37,337 nucleotides of DNA from Bordetella parapertussis (GCA_945901405.1 CAMDLH010000044.1:1-37337), one strand, 5' to 3'. Positions 1 to 9,216 are shown, counted from the first letter of the stretch. The notes: generated by a model from the sequence alone, not told the origin. Program-made: numbers and translations.

Positions 1-1
1 G

Positions 2-469
2 GAGATGCTGAAGGCCGCCGCCGGCATCGACGTCATGCACATCCCGTACAAAGGCGTGCCCGAGGCGCTGACCGATACGGTGTCGGGGCGCGTGCAGTTT
101 TTCATGTCGCCGCTGGCGAGCGCGATCAACCTGGTGCGCGACGGCAAACTGCGCGCGCTGGGCGTGTCGTCCGCCAAACGCGTGCGCGCTTATGCCGATG
201 TGCCGACCATCGCCGAGGCGGGGCTTACGGGCTTCGAGTGGGATTCGTGGGGCGGGCTGCTCGCGCCATCCAAAACGCCACGCGCCATCGTCAACAAACT
301 CAATCGCGAAGTCACCCGCGCGCTCACCTCGTCCGATGTGCAGCAGCGGCTGGTGTCGCTGGGCGCCGAGCCCATGCCTGGCACGCCGGCGCAGTTCGAC
401 AAGATGCTTGCGGATCAACTGGCGATCACGGCGAATCTTGCGCGCAAGGCGGGTATCAAAGCCGAGTAA
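2..469 (+). CDS. Bug-family (TctC-like) periplasmic solute receptor, 3' part
   Basis: This is the C-terminal half (155 residues) of a periplasmic binding protein of the tripartite tricarboxylate transporter family; the start lies left of the window. Family landmarks are visible in order: HIPYKG near the left edge, GKLRALGV, then a DVPTIAEAG segment and a W-G-LAP-KTP segment, followed by the terminal helix. These receptors capture small carboxylates or other organic solutes in the periplasm. No TctA/TctB membrane genes are seen nearby, which is normal for this very expanded family in Burkholderiales. The substrate cannot be read from sequence. It converges on the porin gene and ends at a hairpin terminator. 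Confidence 0.9.
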   Translation, partial: EMLKAAAGIDVMHIPYKGVPEALTDTVSGRVQFFMSPLASAINLVRDGKLRALGVSSAKRVRAYADVPTIAEAGLTGFEWDSWGGLLAPSKTPRAIVNKLNREVTRALTSSDVQQRLVSLGAEPMPGTPAQFDKMLADQLAITANLARKAGIKAE

Positions 470-488
470 GCGCGCCGCATGCCAACAA

Positions 489-510
489 AAAGCCGCCCGA
501 GGGCGGCTTT
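489..510. terminator. Bidirectional intrinsic terminator
   Basis: Perfect 10-bp stem (AAAGCCGCCC / GGGCGGCTTT) with a 2-nt loop. It lies between the convergent Bug receptor and porin genes. A-rich and T-rich flanks on the two sides would let it work in both directions. Confidence 0.85.
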
Positions 511-528
511 CTTACCGAGCCGTGTTGC

Positions 529-1404
529 TTAGAACGTCTTCAGCCAGGACAGCAGGAACTTGCCCTTGCTCACATCCTTGAAGTTGCTGGTCGGACCAGA
601 GACACCAGAGACAACCCCGCCCTTGCCCCAGCAGTAGGCGTTGGTGCCGCCAGTAGAGCTACAGGTTCCCGATGTATTGGTATCGGAATACGCCGCGGTT
701 ACGGTGCCAAAGCCGATGTCCTTGCTGACGCCCAACTTCCAGTCGGTATATGAAGCCGATTCAATAAGGTTAGGTATGGCAACAAAGTTCTTGACCCTTT
801 GATGCCCGACATGGCCAATCAAGGTCCAGCCGTCACCCAAGTCATAGTTGGCATTCAGTTCCAGGTAGCCTGATCCGCGCGTTTTCCCCGTGGCGGGATT
901 GCCGCCCAGCCAGCCGATGAAGTGGCTGGATGTCGCGTGAGAGTATTTCAGGGTCAGCCACTTGTAACCGATCGAGCTATAGACTTCCTGTGTATTTGGA
1001 TTGGCAAACACTCCAGGAATCGACGAGCCCTTGCCCGGATAGTTGTAGGTGATGTAGCCCAAGTCGTAGTTCCAGTCACCGGCGAATGAGTTCTTGAACC
1101 CGCCGTAAACATCGATTTCAACCGAACCGCTGCCGGTCCAGTCCTTGACCCAGGAGATCGACGACGCCCATGCGCCGATATAAAAGCCGCTGGAATGCGC
1201 ATAGTCGATGCCGGCCTGAATTGCGGGCTTGCCGTGCGTTTGGCTCACGCCACGAAACAGGTAGTCGGAAGTAACACCGACGTTAAACGTCAGAGGGGAC
1301 GCGGGCGCCGCCGGGGCAGCTGGCGTGGCAGGAGCAGTTTGTGCAAAGCCAAGCGGCGCGGCAAGCGCTCCGGCAATTGCAGTGCACATTAGGGTCTTAC
1401 GCAT
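529..1404 (-). CDS. TorF-family putative outer-membrane porin
   Basis: A 291-residue protein with a Sec signal peptide (MRKTLMCTAIAGALAAPLGFA) followed by an Ala/Pro-rich linker and a beta-barrel-like body. The mature start contains NVGVTSDYLFRGVSQT, which is characteristic of the TorF/CHP02001 porin family, and the protein ends in an aromatic residue (KTF) as outer-membrane barrels do. I chose the start at 1404 because AGAGGA lies just upstream and the signal peptide begins there; an in-frame ATG at 1443 would add an implausible leader. Likely role is diffusion of small solutes across the outer membrane. A PII/ammonium-transporter operon lies divergently, so nitrogen-related control is possible but is inference. 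Confidence 0.85.
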   Translation of the reverse strand: MRKTLMCTAIAGALAAPLGFAQTAPATPAAPAAPASPLTFNVGVTSDYLFRGVSQTHGKPAIQAGIDYAHSSGFYIGAWASSISWVKDWTGSGSVEIDVYGGFKNSFAGDWNYDLGYITYNYPGKGSSIPGVFANPNTQEVYSSIGYKWLTLKYSHATSSHFIGWLGGNPATGKTRGSGYLELNANYDLGDGWTLIGHVGHQRVKNFVAIPNLIESASYTDWKLGVSKDIGFGTVTAAYSDTNTSGTCSSTGGTNAYCWGKGGVVSGVSGPTSNFKDVSKGKFLLSWLKTF

Positions 1405-1683
1405 TGTTGTGATCCTCTCTAAGCATATTGAAAAAATAGACACATCTATCGTCTACGCAAAACCCGCGCCCACTTCCTGCTTGCACGGCTGATACATGAA
1501 TTTTAGATCGTAACCGCGCGTCGAATTTGCATGCGACTCAGAATTCCATGCGGATTCCTGTGCTTGTTGCGCAAAACGTACTACATTCGTGCAAATGCGC
1601 TGCGCGCATGCCGCAGCAAGAATCCATGTTTCGAATTTGGATCGGCAATCTCAATATTGCGCTACGCAATTGAACGCACCGTC

Positions 1684-1729
1684 TAGGTGCAAATGTCCTA
1701 CGCCATGCACCTATTGAGTGCGTCGCACT
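1684..1729. promoter_or_regulatory. Nested inverted repeats, including an NtrC-like enhancer site
   Basis: Position 1707-1721 reads GCAC-N7-GTGC, which is exactly the NtrC (NR-I) half-site arrangement. Overlapping it are two more perfect dyads: TAGGTGCA at 1684-1691 with TGCACCTA at 1706-1713, and AGTGCG-T-CGCACT at 1717-1729. The centre lies roughly 90 bases upstream of the predicted sigma54 start, a normal enhancer distance. Seen: the dyads. Known: the NtrC consensus. Inferred: that NtrC activates glnK-amtB from here under nitrogen limitation. Confidence 0.65.
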
Positions 1730-1743
1730 TAGGTGGTATTGAC

Positions 1744-1775
1744 ATAAGTATTTGTTTTTAATCAGTTATTTTGAT
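1744..1775 (+). repeat. AT-rich dispersed motif, copy A
   Basis: Member of the nine-copy motif RTAANNNWTTGTTTTTAWT described in the findings. This copy reads ATAAGTATTTGTTTTTAAT. It lies between the NtrC-like dyads and the sigma54 promoter of glnK, so it may bend or tune that promoter. Confidence 0.6.
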
Positions 1776-1776
1776 C

Positions 1777-1792
1777 TGGTACGGTATGTGCG
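1777..1792 (+). promoter_or_regulatory. Sigma54 (-24/-12) promoter for glnK-amtB
   Basis: TGGTACG-N4-GTGCG matches the sigma54 consensus TGGYACG-N4-TTGCW, with the key GG (1778-1779) and GC (1790-1791) dinucleotides at the required spacing. The predicted start is near 1803, leaving a leader of about 70 bases before glnK. The NtrC-like site upstream supports the assignment. Confidence 0.7.
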
Positions 1793-1796
1793 ATAG

Positions 1797-2213
<417 letters not shown>

Positions 2214-2227
2214 AAGGGGAAACAAAA

Positions 2228-3709
2228 ATGAAGCGCCTGATATTTGTACTATCGATGCTGGCCATGTTGTGCGTGGGTGGAATTTCCGCGCATGCACAGG
2301 ACAAGCCCGCTGAAAAAGCAGCCACGCCCGCGGCAGCTGCAACACCGGCAGCCACGGCAGCACCCGCGCCGGCCAAGTCAAAAACAGACAAGGGCGACAT
2401 CGCGTGGATGCTGATGTCCACCGCGCTGGTGCTGATGATGAGCGTGCCGGCGCTGGCGCTGTTCTACGGCGGCATGGTGAGGGCAAAAAACATGCTCTCG
2501 GTGCTGATGCAGGTGTTCGTGGTGTTTTCGCTGGTCACGGTGTTGTGGTGCGTATACGGTTACAGCCTCGCGTTCACCGAGGGCAACGCCTTCATTGGCG
2601 GCTTTGACCGATTATTCCTGCAGGGCGCGGTGATCGACGCGGTGAAGGGCGAATTCGCCACCGCGGCGACATTCAGCAAGGGCGTGGTGCTGCCGGAACT
2701 GGTGTTCATTGCGTTCCAGGCGACATTCGCGGCGATCACCTGCTGCCTGATCCTCGGCGCGTTCGCCGAGCGCGTGAAGTTCTCCGCCGTGCTGATCTTT
2801 ACCGTGCTGTGGTTCACCTTCAGCTACGTGCCGATCGCGCACATGGTGTGGTTCTGGCCCGGTCCGGATGCCTACACCGACGCCAAACTCGTCGATAAGT
2901 TGAATGCAACCGCGGGATTGCTGTGGCAGTGGGGCGCGCTTGATTTCGCGGGCGGCACCGTGGTGCATATCAACGCGGGTGTCGCCGGCTTAGTCGGTGC
3001 CTACATGGTCGGCTCGCGCGTGGGCTTCGGCAAAGAGGCGATGACGCCGCACAACCTGACCATGACCATGATTGGTGCATCGCTGCTGTGGGTGGGCTGG
3101 TTCGGCTTTAACGCAGGCTCCGCGCTTGAAGCCAATAACACCGCCGCGCTGGCGTTCCTAAACACCTTCCTCGCTACGGCGTGCGCGGTGTTGTCATGGA
3201 CGTTTGCCGAGTGGATGATCAAGGGCAAGCCCTCGATGCTGGGCGCGGCCTCGGGTGCGGTCGCCGGTTTGGTGGCGATCACGCCGGCCGCGGGCAACGT
3301 CGGCATCGCCGGTGCGTTCGCGATCGGCACGATTGCCGGCATCGTGTGCCTGTGGGGTGTTAATGGCCTCAAACGCATGCTCAAGGTTGACGACTCGCTG
3401 GACGTATTCGGCGTGCACGCCGTGGGCGGGATACTCGGTGCGCTGCTCACCGGCGTGTTCAACTCGCCGGCATTGGGCGGCCCCGGCTTCCCCAACAACT
3501 GGTTCGAGATGAAGCCCGGCTTCGATACCATCGCCGCGCAGGTGTGGGTGCAGGCGCAGGCAGTGGGCGTCACGGTGGTGTGGACAGCGGTGGTCTCGAT
3601 CATCGCCTTCAAGATCGCGGACATCATCGTCGGCCTCAAAGTGCCCGAGGAAGAGCAACGCGAAGGTCTCGACATCACCTCTCACGGCGAGACCGCGTAT
3701 CACGTGTAA
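2228..3709 (+). CDS. amtB: Ammonium transporter
   Basis: A 493-residue Amt/Mep/Rh channel. It has a cleavable signal peptide ending AHA, an unusually long Ala/Pro/Lys periplasmic linker (about residues 24-55), then the eleven-helix channel. The twin pore histidines are visible as H247 (VVHINAG) and H397 (FGVHAVGG), and the LFYGGMVRAKN segment of the first helices is intact. It moves ammonium/ammonia into the cell when nitrogen is scarce. It is co-transcribed with glnK, whose product blocks the channel when ammonium returns. The strong terminator behind it closes the operon. Confidence 0.96.
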   Translation: MKRLIFVLSMLAMLCVGGISAHAQDKPAEKAATPAAAATPAATAAPAPAKSKTDKGDIAWMLMSTALVLMMSVPALALFYGGMVRAKNMLSVLMQVFVVFSLVTVLWCVYGYSLAFTEGNAFIGGFDRLFLQGAVIDAVKGEFATAATFSKGVVLPELVFIAFQATFAAITCCLILGAFAERVKFSAVLIFTVLWFTFSYVPIAHMVWFWPGPDAYTDAKLVDKLNATAGLLWQWGALDFAGGTVVHINAGVAGLVGAYMVGSRVGFGKEAMTPHNLTMTMIGASLLWVGWFGFNAGSALEANNTAALAFLNTFLATACAVLSWTFAEWMIKGKPSMLGAASGAVAGLVAITPAAGNVGIAGAFAIGTIAGIVCLWGVNGLKRMLKVDDSLDVFGVHAVGGILGALLTGVFNSPALGGPGFPNNWFEMKPGFDTIAAQVWVQAQAVGVTVVWTAVVSIIAFKIADIIVGLKVPEEEQREGLDITSHGETAYHV

Positions 3710-3747
3710 AACCCTGTAGGAGTTGCGCGTCCCTCCCCGTGCAACAG

Positions 3748-3777
3748 GGGGCATCCTTCGGGATGCCCCTTTTTTTT
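3748..3777 (+). terminator. Intrinsic terminator after amtB
   Basis: Nine-base-pair stem GGGGCATCC / GGATGCCCC capped by a stable TTCG tetraloop and followed by eight T residues. It ends the glnK-amtB operon. Confidence 0.95.
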
Positions 3778-3826
3778 GGCATTACCGGGAAGGGGCGGAC
3801 TGGCATGGAACACACCGGCGCTTTTT

Positions 3827-4939
3827 TCAGATCGATGCGCCCAGCACGTTGCGCCGCAGCGCGGCCCCTTTACCGCCTAATGCCATTTGACCGATTACCC
3901 GCCGCGCATGGTCCGGCAGTGCACGCTTGGCGTTCAACATGGTTTCCTGCAATAGCTCCAGCAACATGGCCGTATCCTTCGGCGGCTCGGCGGGCCTCGC
4001 CTGCATCGTGATGCATAGCAAGTCCACGAGATCAGCCGACAGACGGGGTTCGATCCTGAGCGCCGCGCGCAGGCACTTGGCATAGCGCGACGCCATCACC
4101 ATTGGTTCGCGCAACAGATCGCGCATGACTTGCCCCAGCGCCGCGATGTCGAGCCGGGATTCGCGCCAGGACAAAACCAGCGCGTCAACGGCCAGCGCGG
4201 CTTGGCCCGGCTCCTTCGCTGCCAATGTCAGCCCCAGCAACAGCGTCGCCATTGGCGTCATGGGCACGGTCGGATCCAACAACGGACGCAAGTAAGCGCT
4301 CGTCTCCCACCGCGCCTCGGACCAGTCGAGGTTATTACCCAGCGCATCGGCGCCTTCCGCGAAATAATGCTCCAAACTTGAAGGCAGCAGGGTCGCGGTA
4401 TACAGAATCACGCCGGGGTCTTCACCGCCGAATCGCCAGCGCAGATACCACGGCTCTTTGGCCGCAGACTCTGGGCTATGTCGGGCAATTGCCGCAAAAG
4501 CAGGCGCGAGCTTTGCGGGCGCAAAGCCCGATGTCACGTGCAGCCTGCGCCAAACATAGGGCGCCGACTTGTGAATTGTGACTTGCCATTGATACCGCGC
4601 ACAATGTGCGCCATCCGGCTCTGCGTCACCATGCACCTTCAACAAACGCTCGTCATCGGCATTTGGATGCCTGATTCGCGCCGCCGCCGCAAACAGTTCG
4701 GCGTTGCCCTTCGGTCTGACGTCATCACCCAATGCATAGCGCAATGCCAGCACAAACGGCGTCGCTTCGAGCGTGCGCGCCTGAACTAAAGTGCTCTCGT
4801 TGCGTGCGGTGTGCAACCGCAGCACGCTCTGCAACTGCTCAATCAGCGGCGACTGCACGTCCGCGCGCTGATGCGCCCGAGCGCGCTCCACCAGTACGGC
4901 AGGGTCGATAAATCCCCGTTGGTGAGTAGGCGTGGACAA
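3827..4939 (-). pseudogene. DUF6493-family protein, C-terminal part (frameshifted from 4945-5967)
   Basis: A 370-codon frame that opens only with a TTG and begins LSTPTHQRGFIDP. From memory, DUF6493 proteins carry this block internally, so this is the C-terminal part of a longer gene rather than a complete protein. Later blocks typical of the family are visible: PNADDERLL, the NLDWSEARWETSAYLRPLLDP stretch, and LGLTLAAKEPGQAALAVDAL. The preceding frame stops at 4945. Adding one base to the CCC run at 4950-4952 (GGG on the coding strand) would join the two as ALARGITPLSTPTH. Function of the family is not established; some members neighbour SWIM-domain genes. Confidence 0.65.
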
Positions 4940-4944
4940 TGGCG

Positions 4945-5967
4945 TTATTCCCTTGCTAGCGCGGCGACATCCATCAATCCATTGACACGGTCGATGAGAT
5001 AACGCTCGGCCAGGCCTGTCCTGCCGTCGCGCGAACTGACTCTTGGCGCGGAGGGCTGCCGGGCGCCGTCCAGCACAAAATGCAGTAACCGCGCCAACTC
5101 AAAGGCGATGGGCTTCTTAACCTTGGCCGCGCGTTTTGCGACCGGCCCCAGCCGCGCCCGCAGGTCGGTCGACAGCGGCGCTAGCCGCACAAGAGCGGCG
5201 ATGACGCGTTCGAACTCATCAATATCGGTATCGTTCTCGAACACGTAGGCGATGCGCTCAACCAGCTCGCCAGGATCATCGATTGCCGGCAGCCGTCTGC
5301 CCGCGTCGAGCGCCCCGACCTTTGCCGTTGTCGTCGCCAGCGGCGGCGCGACCCCGGATTCGCTTGCTGATTTCCCGCTCAAGGTTTCGAGCGCTTTTCT
5401 GTTCACCGCGGCAACGCCGGGCAATCTATCCGCAAGTGTTGCGCGCAATAGCTCGCCGACACCCCATTTCGCGAGGCGCGCCAGCACCTGCTTTTGCACA
5501 TCCGCCGCCTCATGCGAGAGGCCTACTGCCGCCAGTGATGCCAATTGCGCGGTGGCCGCCGGGTCGCGTTGTTCGAGCCGATCGAGAAGTTTTAACGCAG
5601 CTAGCACCTGCGCCTTGACCCCGGCGGACATCACCGGTCGCAATGCATCGAGCAAATCCGCGGCCGCAAACGGCGCATCGTCATCTAGCTTTTGAACCAT
5701 CCCCAGCGCAAACGTAACCGTCGGCGGAATACGGCTATGGCACAGCGCGAGGTAGCGCCGGGCATGGAGCCGCATCTCGCTGACCGTGGGGTCCAGTTCG
5801 CCGTGAAAACGCGAAAACCATCCCGAGCGGAATTGAGGCCAGTCGCGCTCAAGACTCGTCAGCGTCTTGTCCAGCAGCGTTGCCCGCGTATACACGCCTC
5901 GTGCACATAACGTGCGCAGAATTTGCGACCACGTGTGGTCTTTGCTGTGCTGGTACTTGTCCGCCAT
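4945..5967 (-). pseudogene. DUF6493-family protein, central part
   Basis: A 340-codon frame of repeated helices. The segment LLDKTLTSLERDWPQFRSGWFSRFHGEL matches my memory of the central DUF6493 block (a D-QFR-GWFSRFHE signature), followed by ARM/HEAT-like helical units rich in Leu and Ala (about residues 60-200). The block normally lies deep inside the protein, yet here it starts about 30 codons after the frame opens, so the N-terminal part of the gene is missing. The frame overlaps the end of the upstream SWIM-like fragment by about 120 bases in a different phase. I read this as a deletion that fused two neighbouring genes out of frame. Function unknown. Confidence 0.6.
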
Positions 5968-6748
5968 CGTCCGCGTAGACGACGAGTTCCCTGGCCTTCA
6001 GCAACAGCCCATGCAGCACGCGCAGACGTGCCGCCTCTGTAATCCGCACGCCGCCATCAACCGCGCGCGTTGTCGCGTAAAGACCCTGTGGCCCGTTCGC
6101 GATCCAGAGCGGGGTTCTGCTGGTTGAGGCCTTGGGCAATGAGCGAAAAAACCGCAGCGCGTCAACCGCCGATACCGAGAATCGCTTGCGCATGCCGGCT
6201 TGATAGGATTGCACCTCCAGCAGGCCGCGTATCCAGCGTGACGGCAGTTCGACCTTGCGTTCGGTGACATCTGCGCCGGTGGAGCGCAAGCGTACTTCGT
6301 CCCGCCCCACCGACAACGCAAGTCCCGCGTCGTCGCGTATGCGCGCCAGCGCGGCACGCATCGGCGCATTAAAATCGACGTTCGTCGTGCCCTTGCCGAC
6401 AACATCCCCCTCGTAAACCGCCGGCAGCAAATCAGCGCGCACGTAGGCGCTGCAACAGGACGAAAACCCCTCGAATCGCAACAAGCCGCCGCCGGACGTC
6501 ACGACCGGGTCGGCCAGTGAAATGATTTTCCCAACGGTGTTCGCCGGCGTGAAAAACCTGGCGCCGACAATCAAATGCACCGCGCTCAGTATTTCCGCGA
6601 CCAGCCGCGGCTGAAGCACCCGCCCTTCAAAAAAATACGGATGCCGCTCGCCGCCGTAGTCGGTTGTGGCCAGCGCCAACTTCGGATGCGCGCCTTCCGT
6701 CACCACCGAAGGGTGCAGATACTTGTAAGTGTGAGCGGCGGCGTTCAT
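5849..6748 (-). pseudogene. SWIM-family protein, N-terminal fragment
   Basis: The frame starts at MNAAAHTYKYLHPS and runs about 260 residues of recognisable domain: DPVVTSGGGLLRFEGFSSCC (about residues 73-92), GTTNVDFNAPMRAALARI, KVELPSRWIRGLLEVQ and FFRSLPK. From memory these blocks form the N-terminal domain of a SWIM zinc-finger family found next to DUF6493 genes. The recognisable part ends at LKARELVVYADD. The last codons are out-of-phase readings of the DUF6493 sequence, and no CxCx(n)CxH SWIM finger is present. So the gene lost its 3' half. An in-frame ATG at 6883 would add a leader through the AT-rich motif; I prefer 6748. Confidence 0.55.
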
Positions 6749-6781
6749 CGTGACCGAGTTCGGATATGCGCCTATTATTTC

Positions 6782-6808
6782 ATAACTAATTGTTTTTATT
6801 AAAAAATA
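6782..6808 (+). repeat. AT-rich dispersed motif, copy B
   Basis: Reads ATAACTAATTGTTTTTATT and continues AT-rich to 6808. It lies upstream of the SWIM-like fragment on the opposite strand. See findings. Confidence 0.7.
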
Positions 6809-6923
6809 CGCGTCTTGGTGTCCTGCCGGCAGCAACGGCTTCGCGCTGGGCGCGCGCTCCAAAGGCTTACTCGCCCTGCACACGGCCCCGGACTAAACAC
6901 AGCACAGGCCTGAACAGAATCAG

Positions 6924-7020
6924 AGCACGTAGCGCGCGAGGTCTTCGCTTTGCGCGAGTTCCTTGAGGCGGTTGTCCACGTAGGCGGCGTCGATTATCAC
7001 GGTTTCGCCGGTGTGCTTGG
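6924..7020 (-). repeat. Displaced copy of the hslU 3' end
   Basis: This 97-base stretch matches 7813-7909, the last codons of hslU, at 95 of 97 positions and in the same orientation, 889 bases away. It would encode the same [22 protein letters not shown] tail (read on the minus strand) but lacks the hslU stop codon. Nothing upstream continues it, so it is a non-coding duplicate. The brnT-brnA pair lies between the two copies. Confidence 0.9.
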
Positions 7021-7035
7021 CTGTATCAGGGCCGA

Positions 7036-7239
7036 TCACCCAGCCGCCACCTTAATCAACTCCATATCCTTCTTGAGCAACTGATTAACCAATTGATTGA
7101 CCGTCGTGCCTCGTTCCTTGGCGCAAGTAGCGAGAAATTCGAGTACATCCGGTTCAAGGCGCACCGGCGGGATCAGACGCACATCGGGCTGGTAAAACTT
7201 GCCGCGCTCAGCATTCGTGAAATCGTATTCATCCTTCAT
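7036..7239 (-). CDS. brnA: BrnA-type antitoxin (CopG/RHH-like)
   Basis: A 67-residue protein starting [19 protein letters not shown], the typical BrnA opening, followed by a ribbon-helix-helix-like segment ([19 protein letters not shown], then [17 protein letters not shown]). BrnA neutralises the RNase toxin BrnT and represses the brnTA promoter through its DNA-binding domain. It lies 37 bases downstream of brnT on the same strand, the usual order. The antitoxin frame is intact although brnT is not. Confidence 0.85.
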   Translation of the reverse strand: MKDEYDFTNAERGKFYQPDVRLIPPVRLEPDVLEFLATCAKERGTTVNQLVNQLLKKDMELIKVAAG

Positions 7240-7276
7240 CGCATCACCTATACAGGTTGGCTATTCATGGCAACCG

Positions 7277-7571
7277 TTAACCATCTTCGTATTGCTCACG
7301 CTCGCGCCGTGTCGCCGTGCGCGCCGAGATCAAACGCACCAGCGCCGTGTTGGGGCCAGCGGCGCTGAACGTATAGACAATCAGCAGAAGTTGGCCGCTG
7401 GCCGCGCGACCCACATACCCAACGTTCTTCCTCATCAATATGTTCATCGTCAAACCTGGTCAACGGATCGGCAAACACACTCATTGCGTCCATGAAATCA
7501 ACGCCATGCTTGGCCAGATTACCCCGTGCCTTCGTATCATCCCACTCGAATTCGTAATCCATGCCACTCAT
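7277..7571 (-). pseudogene. brnT: BrnT-type RNase toxin gene with a frameshift
   Basis: The first part reads MSGMDYEFEWDDTKARGNLAKHGVDFMDAMSVFADP, a clear BrnT start, up to EEERWV. The phase then changes: the uninterrupted frame gives nonsense ending at 7296. The other phase gives GRAASGQLLLIVYTFSAAGPNTALVRLISARTATRRE and stops at 7277, the normal BrnT C-terminus. One extra base near 7412-7417 explains this. BrnT is a stress-induced mRNA-cleaving toxin. Here it is either inactivated, leaving an orphan antitoxin, or the base is an assembly error. An upstream frame overlaps the ATG as ATGA. Confidence 0.8.
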
Positions 7572-7753
7572 GCCGCCGCTTCCGCCGGCGTCAAGCTTTC
7601 GTCCATTCGTATCTTCGCGATCATCGCGTTGATATTTCTGACCGTTCCGATTCCCCGCTCACAACTCAAAAGCTCGCTAATATGCGCGAATTTGGGTGAC
7701 GAGAACCATTCATCGGACAATAGGCAAGCACGCAATCGACCGAAGGCGAGAAT
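7568..7753 (-). other. Short open frame of unknown nature overlapping the brnT start
   Basis: About 61 codons without a stop, ending in TGA that overlaps the brnT ATG (ATGA). The translation contains DEWFSSPKFAHISELL and TVRNINAMIAKIRMDESLTP. The only ATG codons are very late (7624 gives 18 residues). It looks like the 3' end of a gene whose 5' part is gone, translationally coupled to brnT. I do not recognise the family. Confidence 0.3.
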
Positions 7754-7808
7754 TCAGATCTTCCATTTGCATACCATAGCAAACCCCATTCTCTGCCACA
7801 AGTCAAAC

Positions 7809-9140
7809 CTACAGCACGTAGCGCGCGAGGTCTTCGCTTTGCGCGAGTTCCTTGAGGCGGTTGTCCACGTAGGCGGCGTCGATGATCACGGTTTCACCGG
7901 TGTGCTTGGTTGCATTGAACGAAACATCCTCTAGCAGTTTTTCCATCACGGTGTAGAGACGCCGCGCGCCGATGTTTTCGGTTTTTTCGTTCACTTGCCA
8001 GGCAATTTCTGCGAGGCGCTTGATGGCGTCCGCGCCGAAGCTGAGTTTGATTTCCTCGGTGGCGAGCAGCGCTTCGTATTGCTTGACCAGGCTCGCGTGC
8101 GTGTTGGTGAGGATTTGTTCGAAATCAGCGACGGACAAACTTTGCAATTCGACACGGATCGGAAAACGGCCCTGCAATTCGGGTATCAAGTCAGACGGCT
8201 TCGATAGATGAAACGCGCCGCTGGCGATGAATAAAATATGATCGGTCTTGATCATGCCGTACTTGGTGGACACCGTCGTGCCTTCCACCAGCGGCAGCAG
8301 ATCACGCTGCACGCCCTGGCGCGAGACATCCGCGCCTGAAGTTTCTTGCCGCGCGGCGATCTTGTCGATTTCGTCGAGAAACACGATGCCGTTTTGCTCG
8401 ACATTGTTGACGGCCTGCGTTTTCAGATCGTCATCGTTGATGAGCTTGGCGGCCTCTTCCTCGCTGAGCACCTTCATCGCGTCGCGAATCTTGAGCTTGC
8501 GCACGCGTTTCTTGCCCGTGCCTAGATTCTGAAACATGCCTTGAATCTGCGCGGTGAGATCTTCCATGCCGGGCGGGGCCATGATTTCCATGTGCGCCTG
8601 CATGCCGGCGACCTCGATTTCGATTTCTTTGTCGTCAAGTTCGCCTTCACGCAGTTTCTTGCGAAATTTCTGCCGCGTGGTGTTTTCGCCTTCGTCGGGT
8701 TCGGCGGCACCGGAATAATCACGCGCCTGCGGCAGCAGTACATCGAGCACGCGCTCTTCGGCCATGTCCTCGGCCTGACGGCGCACCTTGCGCGTGGCGT
8801 GATTGCGCATGTCCTTGATCGCGGTCTCGATCAGGTCGCGCACGATGGTATCGACATCGCGCCCGACGTAACCTACCTCGGTAAATTTCGTCGCTTCGAT
8901 CTTGACGAAGGGCGCATCGGCGAGTCTTGCGAGGCGGCGCGCGATTTCCGTCTTGCCAACGCCGGTGGGTCCGATCATCAGAATATTCTTCGGCGTGATT
9001 TCCTGGCGCAGCGGTTCGTCAACCTGCTGGCGCCGCCAGCGGTTACGCAGCGCGATCGCCACCGCGCGTTTGGCGTCGTCCTGCCCGATGATGTGTTTAT
9101 CGAGCTCGTGGACTATTTCCTGGGGAGTCATTGTGCTCAT
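7809..9140 (-). CDS. hslU: ATP-dependent protease ATPase subunit HslU
   Basis: A 443-residue AAA+ unfoldase of the HslUV (ClpYQ) protease in the cytoplasm. Visible motifs are Walker A GPTGVGKT (residues 57-64), pore loop GYVGRD (90-95), an I-domain insert (about 110-240), Walker B FLDEID (254-259), the sensor region [12 protein letters not shown], and the C-terminal EDLARYVL that docks into HslV and activates it. The [10 protein letters not shown] start parallels E. coli HslU. It follows hslV on the same strand. Its last 97 bases are duplicated 889 bases further on, beyond the brnTA cassette, but this copy is complete. Confidence 0.97.
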   Translation of the reverse strand: MSTMTPQEIVHELDKHIIGQDDAKRAVAIALRNRWRRQQVDEPLRQEITPKNILMIGPTGVGKTEIARRLARLADAPFVKIEATKFTEVGYVGRDVDTIVRDLIETAIKDMRNHATRKVRRQAEDMAEERVLDVLLPQARDYSGAAEPDEGENTTRQKFRKKLREGELDDKEIEIEVAGMQAHMEIMAPPGMEDLTAQIQGMFQNLGTGKKRVRKLKIRDAMKVLSEEEAAKLINDDDLKTQAVNNVEQNGIVFLDEIDKIAARQETSGADVSRQGVQRDLLPLVEGTTVSTKYGMIKTDHILFIASGAFHLSKPSDLIPELQGRFPIRVELQSLSVADFEQILTNTHASLVKQYEALLATEEIKLSFGADAIKRLAEIAWQVNEKTENIGARRLYTVMEKLLEDVSFNATKHTGETVIIDAAYVDNRLKELAQSEDLARYVL

Positions 9141-9145
9141 GGCGT

Positions 9146-9216
9146 GAGGGGTGAGGAGTTACGAGTGAGGAGTCCGTGGCGAGGCTGGGGTTACGCCTCA
9201 CGCCTCACGCCTCACT
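9146..9216. repeat. Tandem GCCTCAC and complementary GTGAGG repeats between hslV and hslU
   Basis: One side carries GTGAGG-type units (GTGAGGGGTGAGGAG, then GAGTGAGGAG) and the other three GCCTCAC units in tandem near 9195-9215. The two halves are partly complementary and could form a hairpin in the hslV-hslU transcript. No gene is present. Function unknown. Confidence 0.6.
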
